Shown: piece after piece, positions 1 through 9,101 of the stretch
Numbering within the stretch: position 1 is the first letter of the stretch
Layout: each line of letters begins with the position of its first letter
IMG/VR virus record: IMGVR_UViG_3300008448_008798
Span: 1-46,607 of that record
Length of the DNA: 46,607 nt
From: a virus
Strand: one strand, 5' to 3'
Program-made: the position numbers and the translations under genes
Notes under the pieces: generated by a model
The model's input: the letters and a program-made list of their open reading frames with translations, nothing else
What the model was told of the DNA's origin: nothing
Database searches by the model: none

Positions 1-1
1 C

Positions 2-196
2 AACTTGATTGAAACATCTCCTAACGGTTATGTATGGAATGTTAATCCTGTAGCTGTAGATTATTTTAAAGCTCCTGAGCAAAACAAAAGGTTCCGTCAT
101 AATGTAAACAAAGTGTTCTTAAGAAGAAATGTTTCTGGTGACACAAAGATTAACTTCAAGACTATAAATACAAAACTTCAAAATTCTAGCAGATAA
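2..196 (+). CDS. C-terminal end of an unidentified plus-strand protein (partial)
   Basis: An open frame enters from the left edge and ends with TAA at 194-196. A TTG at 5-7 could be read as a start, but the frame stays open to the edge and the gene most likely begins upstream, so I treat this as a C-terminal fragment of about 64 residues. The fragment is basic and hydrophilic, with aromatic residues near its start, and shows no motif I recognise. The stop overlaps the ATG of the next gene by one base (TAATG), so the two are probably translationally coupled in the virion-protein operon. No function is proposed. Confidence 0.6.
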   Translation, partial: NLIETSPNGYVWNVNPVAVDYFKAPEQNKRFRHNVNKVFLRRNVSGDTKINFKTINTKLQNSSR

Positions 197-3100
197 TGAA
201 AAAATGGTTAGATAGATATGACAAAGGCGGACCTACTGGTAAAAAACTATCTCAAGCAGAAATAGCAAACATTAGAAATTTTGTTGCAAATAATGCAGAT
301 GTAAATGATATTAATGATCCTAGATATTATATGGGTAGACCACCTGTAAATAAATCTTATAATGTAACCAATAGATTAAGTGCAAGTAACCTTCCAAGAT
401 ATGTAGATCCTAATGTTAAAAATGATCCATCACTTAAATGGGTTAATGCAGCTGCTATGTTAGGTCCTATAGGAGTTTTTGCTGCTCCTCAAATTGCTGG
501 GGCAGCTAGTGTTATTTCTCCATATTTAACAGCTCCAGCAGTTGTTGCAGGAACTGAATTAGCAGGTGTTACACCAGCTAGTATTGCAGCAGCATATTTT
601 GCACATGAAGGTTATAAGAAATTACCACAAACTCAAGCTTCTGTAGTTAATGCATATAGAAACCCTACAACAAGAAATATAATAAGTGCTACAAATGATG
701 TTGGTTGGAATACAATGGATTTTTTAGGTCTTGGAGAAGCATCAAAACTAGTAGGTGAAATAGCAAATCCTATTTCTAAATTACCAGAATATTATAATAA
801 ACTAAAACCTGTTAATTCAATAAACTTTTCTGATTATTTAACTCCAAAAGAAGCAGCTGTTGCAAGAGCACGGAGAATGCTAGCTCAAGAATCTAAATGG
901 AAAGTAAATAATCCTGAAAATCTAAAAGATAAATTTGAAAATATTAGTAATAATTTTGATGAAGTTTATTCATATGAAGTAAATAAAAATCCAAGTGCTC
1001 TTGGCACAAATAGTGATAAAGCATATGTTTTTAAAGATAATGGTTTATCTAGTGCAAATCAAGCAAGAATTGCAGCACATGAAACCGGACATTTTTATAG
1101 AAATATGCCTGATGAAGCTAATGAATGGAATTCTTTTTTTGACTTTTCAAAACTTAAAAGTTCAACAAGAAAATATTTAGAAGGAAAAAGTTCAGCAGCT
1201 GAGCCTATTAATACTGAATCAAAAGCTGAAGGAGTAATTAAATTAGAAAAAGGTGTTCCACATGGAGATGAAATAAGAGAAAGAGCAGCACAATTAAAAG
1301 ATTATATAGCTAAAAAAAACGGTATACCTTTAGATGAAGATTTTGTAGTTACAGAAAAAGATTTAGATGATGCTATTAAAAATTATGTAAAAGATACAAA
1401 TTTAGATAATACAATGAGTGAAATGCTTAGCTCTTTAATAGATAAAAAAGGATTTTTAAATGCAATGAATAAAAGACCTCTTGCTATAATCCCAGCAGCC
1501 ATAAGTGGAAAAGCAATTTATGATAGTTATGCAGAAGGTGGTGAAAGTATGAATCCAGGTTGGTTAGATAGATATGCAAAAGGAGGACCTGCAAATAATT
1601 TTACTATGCAGTCTGCACAACAATATATTCCTAGAGTACAGCTGGATAATTTAAGAATACCTGTACAACAAGAACCATTAAGTTTTATGCAGCAATGGCT
1701 TAATTCACCTATGCATGAGCAAATGCTTTTAAATAGTCTTACAAAAGATGGATTTTATAATAATCCTGATAGGGTTACAAAAAATCTTACAAATATGAGA
1801 AAAAAAGGACTTGGAAAAGCTTTTGTTAAATATTATAATGAAAGACCTGATGGAGTAGGTATAACTACTGGAGGTGATGCAAATAGTAATACACATGAAA
1901 TACGTATTTTTAATAATAATCCAGATATAGTTAAAGGTATAATAACACATGAAAAATCTCATATATCTGATCTTGGTGGAAGATTAATGCCGTTTAGTGA
2001 TGTAGAACTTATAAAAAAATATGTTCCTACTATATATGAAACTCCATATTTTAAAAAATATAATCCTAATAATCTTGAAACAATTGAAAATGTGGCTGAT
2101 TGGGTAAATTACATTAATAAACCAACAGAAACTAGAGCAAGATTAAATGATTTAAGAGAAAGAGCATTTAATAAAAAAGTATATAATCCCCTTAATGAAA
2201 AAATAACACCAGCTCAATATAATAAATTATTAAAATTAGAAAGTACTGATAATACAGGTTTTGGCCCTCTTATCCAATTAAAAAGTGTTTATTCAGATGA
2301 TGAAATAATGAATATGTTAAATACTATTTCAAAAAATGAAAATAGTGATATTACATCTGATAATATGTATACTGCAAAAAATGGTGGTGAAAATATTAAT
2401 GTAGGCTGGTTAGATAAATATGCAGATGGTGGACAAAAAGATAATAAATTATCTGCTGAAGAAATAAAAAATATTAGTGCTTATACGGATTTTTTAAATG
2501 GAGATTCACCTTTTTTAAATAGATTACGTGCTGATAATACATCTAGTTATATTCCTGCTAATAATAATCCTATAAACATAGTTAATACACCGGGGGCTTT
2601 ATTAAATAGAAAAGGTGATCAAAATGTTTTTAATAGAGGTGCTTCATTTTTAGAATTTCAAAATAGAATGAATGAAGCTAAACCTGTATCATTAAACCCT
2701 AGAGTTAGTAAACAAAATGATATTATAAGAAGTCTTCCAACTAATGGTAAAAATTATGCTATTGTTGATAAAAAAGCAGATAGTATATTTTATTTTACTC
2801 CTCAAGGTAAAAATATAACTGGTGAACCTGTAATCACAGGAGCAAGTAGAAATGATATAGATAAAGGATTATCTATGGCTGAATGGATGAAACAAACAGG
2901 AGATCAAGATCATGAACATTATTTTGAATATTTAAAACAAAATAGTTTACAAACAACACCATCTGGTATATTTCATTTAAACAGTTTACGTACTGATGTT
3001 GCTCAAGATCCAAATAGAGCATGGAGATTTATTAATAGTGCATTTAGACCGGATAGAGCAAGAACAGTTTATGAAAATAGGATTAAAGATTACGGACCTA

Positions 3101-5268
3101 GACAATTAATGTACACTTTTTCAGATGAAAATAATAAACCATCAAGTAAAGCAATACATGGAACTGCCCGTCAACAAAGATTAGATGCTTTTAATAATCC
3201 AAATTCAGATAGAGCATTAAGTAATGGGTGTATAAATGTAAATGGTAAATCAATATGTTTTAATGCTTTAACACCAGGAAGTAATTTATATGTACTACCA
3301 GAAAAAAGTGATGATTACTTATATCCTCAAAAGAAAATGGATGTTAATAAGTTTAATCCTTTAAATGAATATTATGAAAATGGTGGAGATACAACAGACT
3401 ATAATTTTCCAGCATGGCAATTAGCAGATCCTATAAGAGCATCATATCATGTAGTTAATCCTAAAAGGTTTCATGGTCCTGATACATATAAGTATCCTAA
3501 TCATATGACATTTAGTAATGAGTCTATGTATTCTACACCAGAACATATGGGTGGTACATGGACAGAATTAAAAAATGGTAAATGGCAGTTTGAACCATCT
3601 CAATGGAATATTCAAAATGCTGGAGGAAAAGAAAACTTTTTAAATTTGTGGAAACAAACAGAAGGTAAACAAGGTAATAAAGTAAAATTTGATTATGGTG
3701 GATCTTTTGGTAGTGCATTTGCAGAAGCTAGAAAAGACTTAGGTGCCGGTAAAATATTTACTTGGAATGGTAAACAATATACTACAAACTATGCTGAAGA
3801 AACTAACACTGTAGATAATTCTGCATCTGTAAGAAGATATACTGCTCCTATAAGAAAACAGGAACTTGTTGATAATAATGCTGATATGGCAGCCATTGCT
3901 GAACAGAGAATGCAATATTATAATCAGCAAAGAAAAGCTGTTCCTCCAATACCTTATCCAGTTCCTGTTAAAGCTAATAACATTCCTGCTAATAAGTCTA
4001 TTGTAAATAATCCATTTTTAAATTTAGCAGCTCCTGCTCAACCGCAACCTTTTGCTAATTTAACACCATCATATAGTAATCTTACACAGTTTGCTTATAA
4101 TCCACAAGATAATAAAAACATTCCTGTTAAAGAACAAAATAAAAGAGTTATACCTAGTAATGAAAAAAATGTTAAATTGGATTTTTCTAATATGACATTG
4201 TCTCCAGCTGGCTTTATACCAGAAAATCCTCCAGTAAAAGGTGGATCACAATTTCCATTAGAAATGTATATAAATGGTATTAAAAGAAAAATTAATAAGC
4301 TTTTTGGAGATGATGAATCATCAGCAAGTAAATTAGATTTAACAAAAGTTAAAGCAAATGTTCCTAGTAAAAATATAGGTTATAAAAAAGTTATAACTCC
4401 AGCTGAATTTGAAAACACATATGCAACACCAACAATAACTGGAGATACATTATGGGATGATAAAAATAAAGGTGTATATCATATGCCAATGGTTGTAGAT
4501 TTAAATCAACAATCATTTGGTTATAGAAATAGAGGTGATGTAAGTGATGTTGAAAGTCCAGGTTATTTGTTTGGTGCTGTAGATGATCCAAACAATCTTA
4601 GAAAGTTTATTAATGCAAAAACTACAAAATTAAATCCTGACCAGTTTTATTCTGGTGTAGATCCTAATACTAAAAAAGTTAGAATACAAAAAGGAAAATG
4701 GTTTCAAGGTAAAAATATAGATGTATTACCACATCAAGGTTTTGAAAATGTAGTTAGTTTAGCTAAAGATAAACAAAATAAATTTGTATTACAAGATGCT
4801 TCTGGTGCAGCAAGAAATTATTGGACCCCTCAATATTTACGTTCAGATAACACTATAAGTGGAGGACCTGGTTTATTAATACATAAAAACCAAAAAGATA
4901 AAGGTTATTATGGTAGTATAACAGGAGGTAATGTAATACTTACAACACCTGATTTTAAACATCAGATATATGTATCAGGTAGTGTAAATGATATTAACAA
5001 TGCTATTGAACAATTTAAAAAAGATACAGGTAGCAAAACAATAAATGCTGTCACTGTAGATAACGGTTCATATGCTAGAAATTATTTAAAAGCAAATAAT
5101 AAAATGTCATCTGTAGATTGGCAAAGTTTAGATAATAGAAATGAAGCCGGTGGATTAGGTTATTATATGTTACCTGGTAAAAAAGATGGAGGTCAAATAC
5201 ATAACTGGAGAGAGGTAGAAGTTCCTCATAAAAAGAATCAATTATCTGGCTGGTTAGATAAGCTTTAA
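196..5268 (+). CDS. Giant multidomain virion protein with peptidase-like and L,D-transpeptidase-like domains (1690 aa)
   Basis: This looks like a string of separate domains, each introduced by a short W-L-D-(R/K)-Y-x-x-G-G tag (W4, W456, W738; a last copy ends the protein at W1686). Unit 1 has a long hydrophobic Ala/Gly/Pro/Val-rich stretch (about 86-135) that could insert in membranes, then an HExxH motif (H295-E296...H299). Unit 2 has a second HExxH (H585...H589). Unit 3 resembles L,D-transpeptidases (YkuD type), with H988 and S1009-N-G-C1012; the usual Arg two residues after the Cys is Asn1014. A later segment near 1180-1200 has an AF-x-x-AR...F-x-WNGK-x-Y motif that I associate with other phage proteins. 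The C-terminal domain (about 1395-1680) is unknown. A role in the virion or in ejection, acting on the cell wall or on proteins, is inferred from domains and neighbours. Start ATG overlaps the upstream stop. Confidence 0.75.
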   Translation: MKKWLDRYDKGGPTGKKLSQAEIANIRNFVANNADVNDINDPRYYMGRPPVNKSYNVTNRLSASNLPRYVDPNVKNDPSLKWVNAAAMLGPIGVFAAPQIAGAASVISPYLTAPAVVAGTELAGVTPASIAAAYFAHEGYKKLPQTQASVVNAYRNPTTRNIISATNDVGWNTMDFLGLGEASKLVGEIANPISKLPEYYNKLKPVNSINFSDYLTPKEAAVARARRMLAQESKWKVNNPENLKDKFENISNNFDEVYSYEVNKNPSALGTNSDKAYVFKDNGLSSANQARIAAHETGHFYRNMPDEANEWNSFFDFSKLKSSTRKYLEGKSSAAEPINTESKAEGVIKLEKGVPHGDEIRERAAQLKDYIAKKNGIPLDEDFVVTEKDLDDAIKNYVKDTNLDNTMSEMLSSLIDKKGFLNAMNKRPLAIIPAAISGKAIYDSYAEGGESMNPGWLDRYAKGGPANNFTMQSAQQYIPRVQLDNLRIPVQQEPLSFMQQWLNSPMHEQMLLNSLTKDGFYNNPDRVTKNLTNMRKKGLGKAFVKYYNERPDGVGITTGGDANSNTHEIRIFNNNPDIVKGIITHEKSHISDLGGRLMPFSDVELIKKYVPTIYETPYFKKYNPNNLETIENVADWVNYINKPTETRARLNDLRERAFNKKVYNPLNEKITPAQYNKLLKLESTDNTGFGPLIQLKSVYSDDEIMNMLNTISKNENSDITSDNMYTAKNGGENINVGWLDKYADGGQKDNKLSAEEIKNISAYTDFLNGDSPFLNRLRADNTSSYIPANNNPINIVNTPGALLNRKGDQNVFNRGASFLEFQNRMNEAKPVSLNPRVSKQNDIIRSLPTNGKNYAIVDKKADSIFYFTPQGKNITGEPVITGASRNDIDKGLSMAEWMKQTGDQDHEHYFEYLKQNSLQTTPSGIFHLNSLRTDVAQDPNRAWRFINSAFRPDRARTVYENRIKDYGPRQLMYTFSDENNKPSSKAIHGTARQQRLDAFNNPNSDRALSNGCINVNGKSICFNALTPGSNLYVLPEKSDDYLYPQKKMDVNKFNPLNEYYENGGDTTDYNFPAWQLADPIRASYHVVNPKRFHGPDTYKYPNHMTFSNESMYSTPEHMGGTWTELKNGKWQFEPSQWNIQNAGGKENFLNLWKQTEGKQGNKVKFDYGGSFGSAFAEARKDLGAGKIFTWNGKQYTTNYAEETNTVDNSASVRRYTAPIRKQELVDNNADMAAIAEQRMQYYNQQRKAVPPIPYPVPVKANNIPANKSIVNNPFLNLAAPAQPQPFANLTPSYSNLTQFAYNPQDNKNIPVKEQNKRVIPSNEKNVKLDFSNMTLSPAGFIPENPPVKGGSQFPLEMYINGIKRKINKLFGDDESSASKLDLTKVKANVPSKNIGYKKVITPAEFENTYATPTITGDTLWDDKNKGVYHMPMVVDLNQQSFGYRNRGDVSDVESPGYLFGAVDDPNNLRKFINAKTTKLNPDQFYSGVDPNTKKVRIQKGKWFQGKNIDVLPHQGFENVVSLAKDKQNKFVLQDASGAARNYWTPQYLRSDNTISGGPGLLIHKNQKDKGYYGSITGGNVILTTPDFKHQIYVSGSVNDINNAIEQFKKDTGSKTINAVTVDNGSYARNYLKANNKMSSVDWQSLDNRNEAGGLGYYMLPGKKDGGQIHNWREVEVPHKKNQLSGWLDKL
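205..5265 (+). repeat. Four dispersed copies of a WLD(R/K)Y-GG tag-coding repeat
   Basis: Inside the 1690-aa gene the stretch coding W-L-D-(R/K)-Y-x-x-G-G occurs at about 205-231, 1561-1587 and 2407-2433. A truncated copy (W-L-D-K-L then stop) is at 5251-5268. The first two share the 14-base core gttagatagatatg exactly. Each of the first three stands just before a new domain, so the repeat marks domain borders rather than forming a tandem array. Confidence 0.75.
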
Positions 5269-5290
5269 TTGTTTATCCCGGCATTTTTTA

Positions 5291-5306
5291 GTATATTATA
5301 TTGTAG
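5291..5306 (+). promoter_or_regulatory. Candidate phage promoter motif (copy A)
   Basis: GTATATTATATTGTAG lies in the 52-base gap, 14 bases before the ATG at 5321, and is preceded by a T-run. Nearly the same 16-mer stands before the gene at 46002 and a 15-base version before the gene at 11042. The shared position and sequence suggest a promoter for virion genes. In such AT-rich DNA chance cannot be excluded, and no known sigma factor is assigned. Confidence 0.4.
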
Positions 5307-5320
5307 CATAAACTTATAAA

Positions 5321-8300
5321 ATGAATAAGCAACAAATTTTAAACATTACAGGTTTAACTGAGAAGGAATTCTACAGTAGATATCCTGATCAAGAATCATT
5401 CTGTAATGACTATCCTGAAGCATGTGCACAACTTGCACAGGCTGCTGAAGGTATAGAAGTAACAGGTTCTTTAACTTCTCCTGAAGAAATACAAAAGCTT
5501 GGTAAAGCTTATGGTTTTAGAACAGATAGTAATAAGAACTTTCAGCAAGATATGTATAATTATGTTGCTAAAAACAAACCTGAGTTATTTAAAGAATCTA
5601 TTAGTAAGTTTGGGCCGGCTAATGCTGGCTTAACCAATTATGGATCTGTTCAAGGCTACAGACCAGATGCATATATTGGACCACGTGTTGCTGATATGAT
5701 GGGAAGATTAGGAACTCCTCAAGCTCCTAGACAACCTCAAGCTCCTAAGTATGTTGAGTATAGTAATGCTAATGTACGTCAACAGTATGATTTTAATAGA
5801 GGTATGCAACAAAAATATGTAGGATCTAATGTTGCACCTACACCTATTCCTTCTCAGCCTGCTATGCCTGCTACATTTCCTGGTCAACAACCTGTAGGAG
5901 GATATGCTCAAAGAACTGCTCAACAACCTAGTCAACAATATCCAGCACAACCTTTTACTAAAAATCCTGCTGGTGGTTGGAACATAGGTCCTGCTCAAGC
6001 TCCTAGTCAGCCAGCAATGCCTGCAAGACAACAAGCTCCAGCACAGGCTGGTCAACCTCAAATGTCTCATATTGGACCTTGGCATACTAATCCTCAAGGA
6101 GAGTATACAAGATATTACACCAACACTCAAGGAGATATGAATCCTGGTGTAACTCCTGGAGCTGCACTTGGACAACAAGCTTATGGTGGTATTATGGCTA
6201 AAGGTGGAGAACATGGTGGTTTAGATAGATGGTTTGCTGAAAAATGGGTTGATGTAAAAACAGGTAAAGAGTGTGGTAGACAAGAAGGTGAAAAACGTAG
6301 AGGTTATCCTGCATGTAGACCTTCTGTAAGAGTGAATGAAGATACACCTAAAACAAGTGGTGAGCTTTCTTCTGCAGAACGTGAGAAGTTTAAAAGATCT
6401 AAAACATCTAGCAAACGTATTGGTTATCAACACAGTAGAAAAGAAGAAGGTGGTCTTGTAGAAGACTTTAATGATTATTCATATATACCAGAAAATCAAA
6501 TGATAATGGCAAGTGGTGGAAATGTACCTACAAATCCATCATTATGGAGCAGAGCTAAAGCTGCAGCTAAAGCAAAATATGATGTTTATCCTTCAGCATA
6601 TGCAAATGGATTTGCTGCAAAATGGTATAAACAAAAAGGTGGTAGTTGGAGAAAAGCAGAATATGGTATGGAAATACCTATGATGGAAGAAGGCGGTAAA
6701 CCTGAATGGCTTATAGAAGCTCAACTTAAAGCTCAAGGATATTCAGGAAATGCTTTAGAACAAAAATTAGCTACAATGGCAAATGGTGGTGAACCTAATG
6801 GCGGTATGGCTTTAGGACAAATGGCAGCTGTTGTTGATAAGATGAGCAAACTACGTAAGTTTGTTTCTCCTGATCAAAACTTAGATCCATGGATTGCGTC
6901 TAAACTTGCTGTTATGGACCATTCTGCAGATGCTATTAGTGATTATATGATGTATAATCCTGAAGCACAAGGTGAAGGTATGGAAGATATGATGGCATAT
7001 GGTGGTGTGTTTGCTGAAGGTGGTGAACAAGATGAAACACAACAAAGTATTATGGCTGCCTTAAAACAAGGTATGAAGCCACAAGAAATATTAAAAAAGC
7101 TTGTTGCTATGGGTTTAACTAAAGAACAAGCTGTTGCATATATTAAATCTGCTGTAGCACATCCTGGATCTCAATATGATAACACTTATGTAAATGAGTC
7201 ATCTTATAATCAAATGAGTAATGGTGGGGAACCACAAAATGCTGGTTTTCAAGCACTTCCAGATTATGTTCAAGAAAAGATAATGGATAATATGGCAGAG
7301 GGTGGTGAGCTTGATATGTATGGTGGAGGCGGATATGTTGTGAAAAGAAGCAGTGCTAGAAAAGGTAAAACACATGTTGTTATAGGACCAGATGGTACTA
7401 AGAAATATTTTGGTGATTCTAACTTAGGACAACACCCTAAAGATCCTGAACGTAAAGCAGCATTCTATGCTAGACATAAAACTAATTTAAAGAATAATCC
7501 ATACTTCAGAGCATATGCTAGAGCAACATGGGAAGAAGGTGGTGAGATAGAAGATCAAGGTGGTGGTATGTTTGCATACGGAGGTATTCATTTAGACCCT
7601 GCTAAAAAAGGTACATTCAAAGCACAAGCAACAAGAATGGGTATGAGTGTTCAACAAGCAGCATCTCATATTCTTGCTAATAAAGAAGACTATTCACCTG
7701 CTATGGTAAAGAAAGCAAATTTTGCTAAAAACTTTGCTAAAGAAGAAGGTGGTCAAATAGATCAATATAAAAATGGTGGTTATATAGGAATGGATGGTAA
7801 ATTCCATATGGCTAAAGGTTCTGGCACATTCTCTGGTAATGCATACTATGCAAATGGTGGAGAAGAAGATCCAAACTTAACAGCTCCTTATGATGGTAGC
7901 AATCCTAATGCTCCATTGCCTCCGTTTGACCCTAGTGCTTATCAAGCAATGCAATTACCTACAGGATATGTAGGATATAGTAAAAAAGATCCTGCCACTG
8001 GTCAATTTGTTCCTATTGATAATGTAAGAAAAGATGATTTATGGAAACATTTATCAGGTAGTCAAAAATGGAATACTGGTCAAACAGCTACACAAAAAGT
8101 AGGTAGAGCTATAGGTGATGTAGGTAGTGCTGTGAATTATGGTATAGCTGCAGCTGGTGCATACTCTAATTATTTACAAAATAATGAGAGACAGAATGAA
8201 TATAATAAGTACATGGAAAACATGGGCACAACTGCTTCATTATATAATCCTAGTGCTGTTGGAACAAGTAGAGGTGATTATTCTGTAACTGGTAGTTCTT

Positions 8301-9082
8301 ATGGTCAATTAAGACCTAATCAAATGGGTAACTTCTCATGGAAAGGTACAACTTCAGGTAAACAATATGGTGCATATGGTGGACAAACAATGTACACTAT
8401 TGGTGGTGGTGTATTTGATGCATTACTTACAGATACAGATGCTTCATCTCCAGTGGTTTATAATCCTTTAGCAAGTATGCCTTCATTCCGTCAACCTAAT
8501 GCTGTAGATAACACCTATGTTAATAAACCTGCATATGTTGGTAAACCTAAAAATAATGATGGAGCAGTAAATATAACTTCAGGTACTGATATTGCAACAA
8601 AATTAAATAACCCTACAAATATGATTTATCATTCATGGATGTCTAAGTTGGGGGCACAACCTTCAAGTATTAAACAACAAGATGGTGATGGTGTTTTTGC
8701 ATATTTTCCTGATATTGATACAGCTCTTAAAGCTTATGAAACTCAATTATTTGGAGAAGTGGATGGTGTATTTGATAGTAGATATTATAAACCAAATACC
8801 ACTATTGATAAAGCATTAAGAACATGGAGTGGTAATGGATATGGTGGAAACATATATCCTGAAATTGCAAACAAAACACTTGCTCAAGTAACACCTGCTG
8901 AAAGAAGAGAATTAGCAAAAAGACAAATTAAAAGTGAGTCTGGTGCTATGTATTCTAAACTAAAAAGTAAAGGATATTTTGAAATGGGTGGTAGCTATCA
9001 AGAAGGTGGTATTGTAGAAATGTCTGATACAGAGATAAAACAATTCCTTGCAAATGGTGGACAATTAGAATTTTTAGATTAA
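5321..9082 (+). CDS. Modular Gly-Gly-rich virion protein with lysozyme-like C-terminal domain (1253 aa)
   Basis: The N-terminal 120 residues are a compact unknown domain, followed by a Pro/Gln-rich linker (about 128-285). From about 286 to 849 short basic modules are separated by Gly-Gly motifs such as AKGG, EEGG, ANGG and AEGG. Modules include one with C-G-R...YPACRPS (about 309-374), one with YPSAYAN...WYKxKGGxW (407-444), a module with FGDSNLGQHPKDP and FYARHK (about 672-740), and one with KKGTFKAQA...FAKNFAK (760-810). I remember similar short modules from other phage and giant-virus proteins (one as DUF5872), which needs a domain search. The region about 1085-1214 has N-N-P-x-N-M, F-A-Y-F, L-K-A-Y and L-R-T-W-S-G-N-G, resembling P5-like phage muramidases. 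The likely role is a packaged or ejected protein that binds nucleic acid and cuts peptidoglycan; this is inference. Confidence 0.7.
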   Translation: MNKQQILNITGLTEKEFYSRYPDQESFCNDYPEACAQLAQAAEGIEVTGSLTSPEEIQKLGKAYGFRTDSNKNFQQDMYNYVAKNKPELFKESISKFGPANAGLTNYGSVQGYRPDAYIGPRVADMMGRLGTPQAPRQPQAPKYVEYSNANVRQQYDFNRGMQQKYVGSNVAPTPIPSQPAMPATFPGQQPVGGYAQRTAQQPSQQYPAQPFTKNPAGGWNIGPAQAPSQPAMPARQQAPAQAGQPQMSHIGPWHTNPQGEYTRYYTNTQGDMNPGVTPGAALGQQAYGGIMAKGGEHGGLDRWFAEKWVDVKTGKECGRQEGEKRRGYPACRPSVRVNEDTPKTSGELSSAEREKFKRSKTSSKRIGYQHSRKEEGGLVEDFNDYSYIPENQMIMASGGNVPTNPSLWSRAKAAAKAKYDVYPSAYANGFAAKWYKQKGGSWRKAEYGMEIPMMEEGGKPEWLIEAQLKAQGYSGNALEQKLATMANGGEPNGGMALGQMAAVVDKMSKLRKFVSPDQNLDPWIASKLAVMDHSADAISDYMMYNPEAQGEGMEDMMAYGGVFAEGGEQDETQQSIMAALKQGMKPQEILKKLVAMGLTKEQAVAYIKSAVAHPGSQYDNTYVNESSYNQMSNGGEPQNAGFQALPDYVQEKIMDNMAEGGELDMYGGGGYVVKRSSARKGKTHVVIGPDGTKKYFGDSNLGQHPKDPERKAAFYARHKTNLKNNPYFRAYARATWEEGGEIEDQGGGMFAYGGIHLDPAKKGTFKAQATRMGMSVQQAASHILANKEDYSPAMVKKANFAKNFAKEEGGQIDQYKNGGYIGMDGKFHMAKGSGTFSGNAYYANGGEEDPNLTAPYDGSNPNAPLPPFDPSAYQAMQLPTGYVGYSKKDPATGQFVPIDNVRKDDLWKHLSGSQKWNTGQTATQKVGRAIGDVGSAVNYGIAAAGAYSNYLQNNERQNEYNKYMENMGTTASLYNPSAVGTSRGDYSVTGSSYGQLRPNQMGNFSWKGTTSGKQYGAYGGQTMYTIGGGVFDALLTDTDASSPVVYNPLASMPSFRQPNAVDNTYVNKPAYVGKPKNNDGAVNITSGTDIATKLNNPTNMIYHSWMSKLGAQPSSIKQQDGDGVFAYFPDIDTALKAYETQLFGEVDGVFDSRYYKPNTTIDKALRTWSGNGYGGNIYPEIANKTLAQVTPAERRELAKRQIKSESGAMYSKLKSKGYFEMGGSYQEGGIVEMSDTEIKQFLANGGQLEFLD
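6178..7865 (+). repeat. Array of Gly-Gly motif-separated modules
   Basis: Coding repeats of the type (A/E/N)-(E/N/K/Y)-G-G recur at irregular spacing, for example near 6181, 6447, 6516, 6694, 6786, 6997, 7020, 7223, 7300, 7537, 7749 and 7856. Codons are mostly ggtggt or ggtgga. They fall between recognisable small modules rather than inside them. The same style of motif appears in the 1690-aa and 621-aa neighbours. Confidence 0.65.
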
Positions 9083-9087
9083 CTTTG
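9080..9087 (+). promoter_or_regulatory. Possible Bacteroides-type -7 box
   Basis: TAACTTTG overlaps the stop of the upstream gene, 14 bases before the ATG at 9102, and fits the Bacteroidota -7 pattern TAnnTTTG. No TTTG stands 19-21 bases upstream, so the site is weak. Confidence 0.3.
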
Positions 9088-9101
9088 AACATCTTATAGA
9101 T

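Noticed and set aside
5708-6214. Long Ser/Arg/Leu-rich minus-strand frame
   Set aside because: It is the reverse reading of the Pro/Gln/Ala-rich linker of the 1253-aa gene; low-complexity codons leave the opposite frame open. No start context or neighbour supports it.
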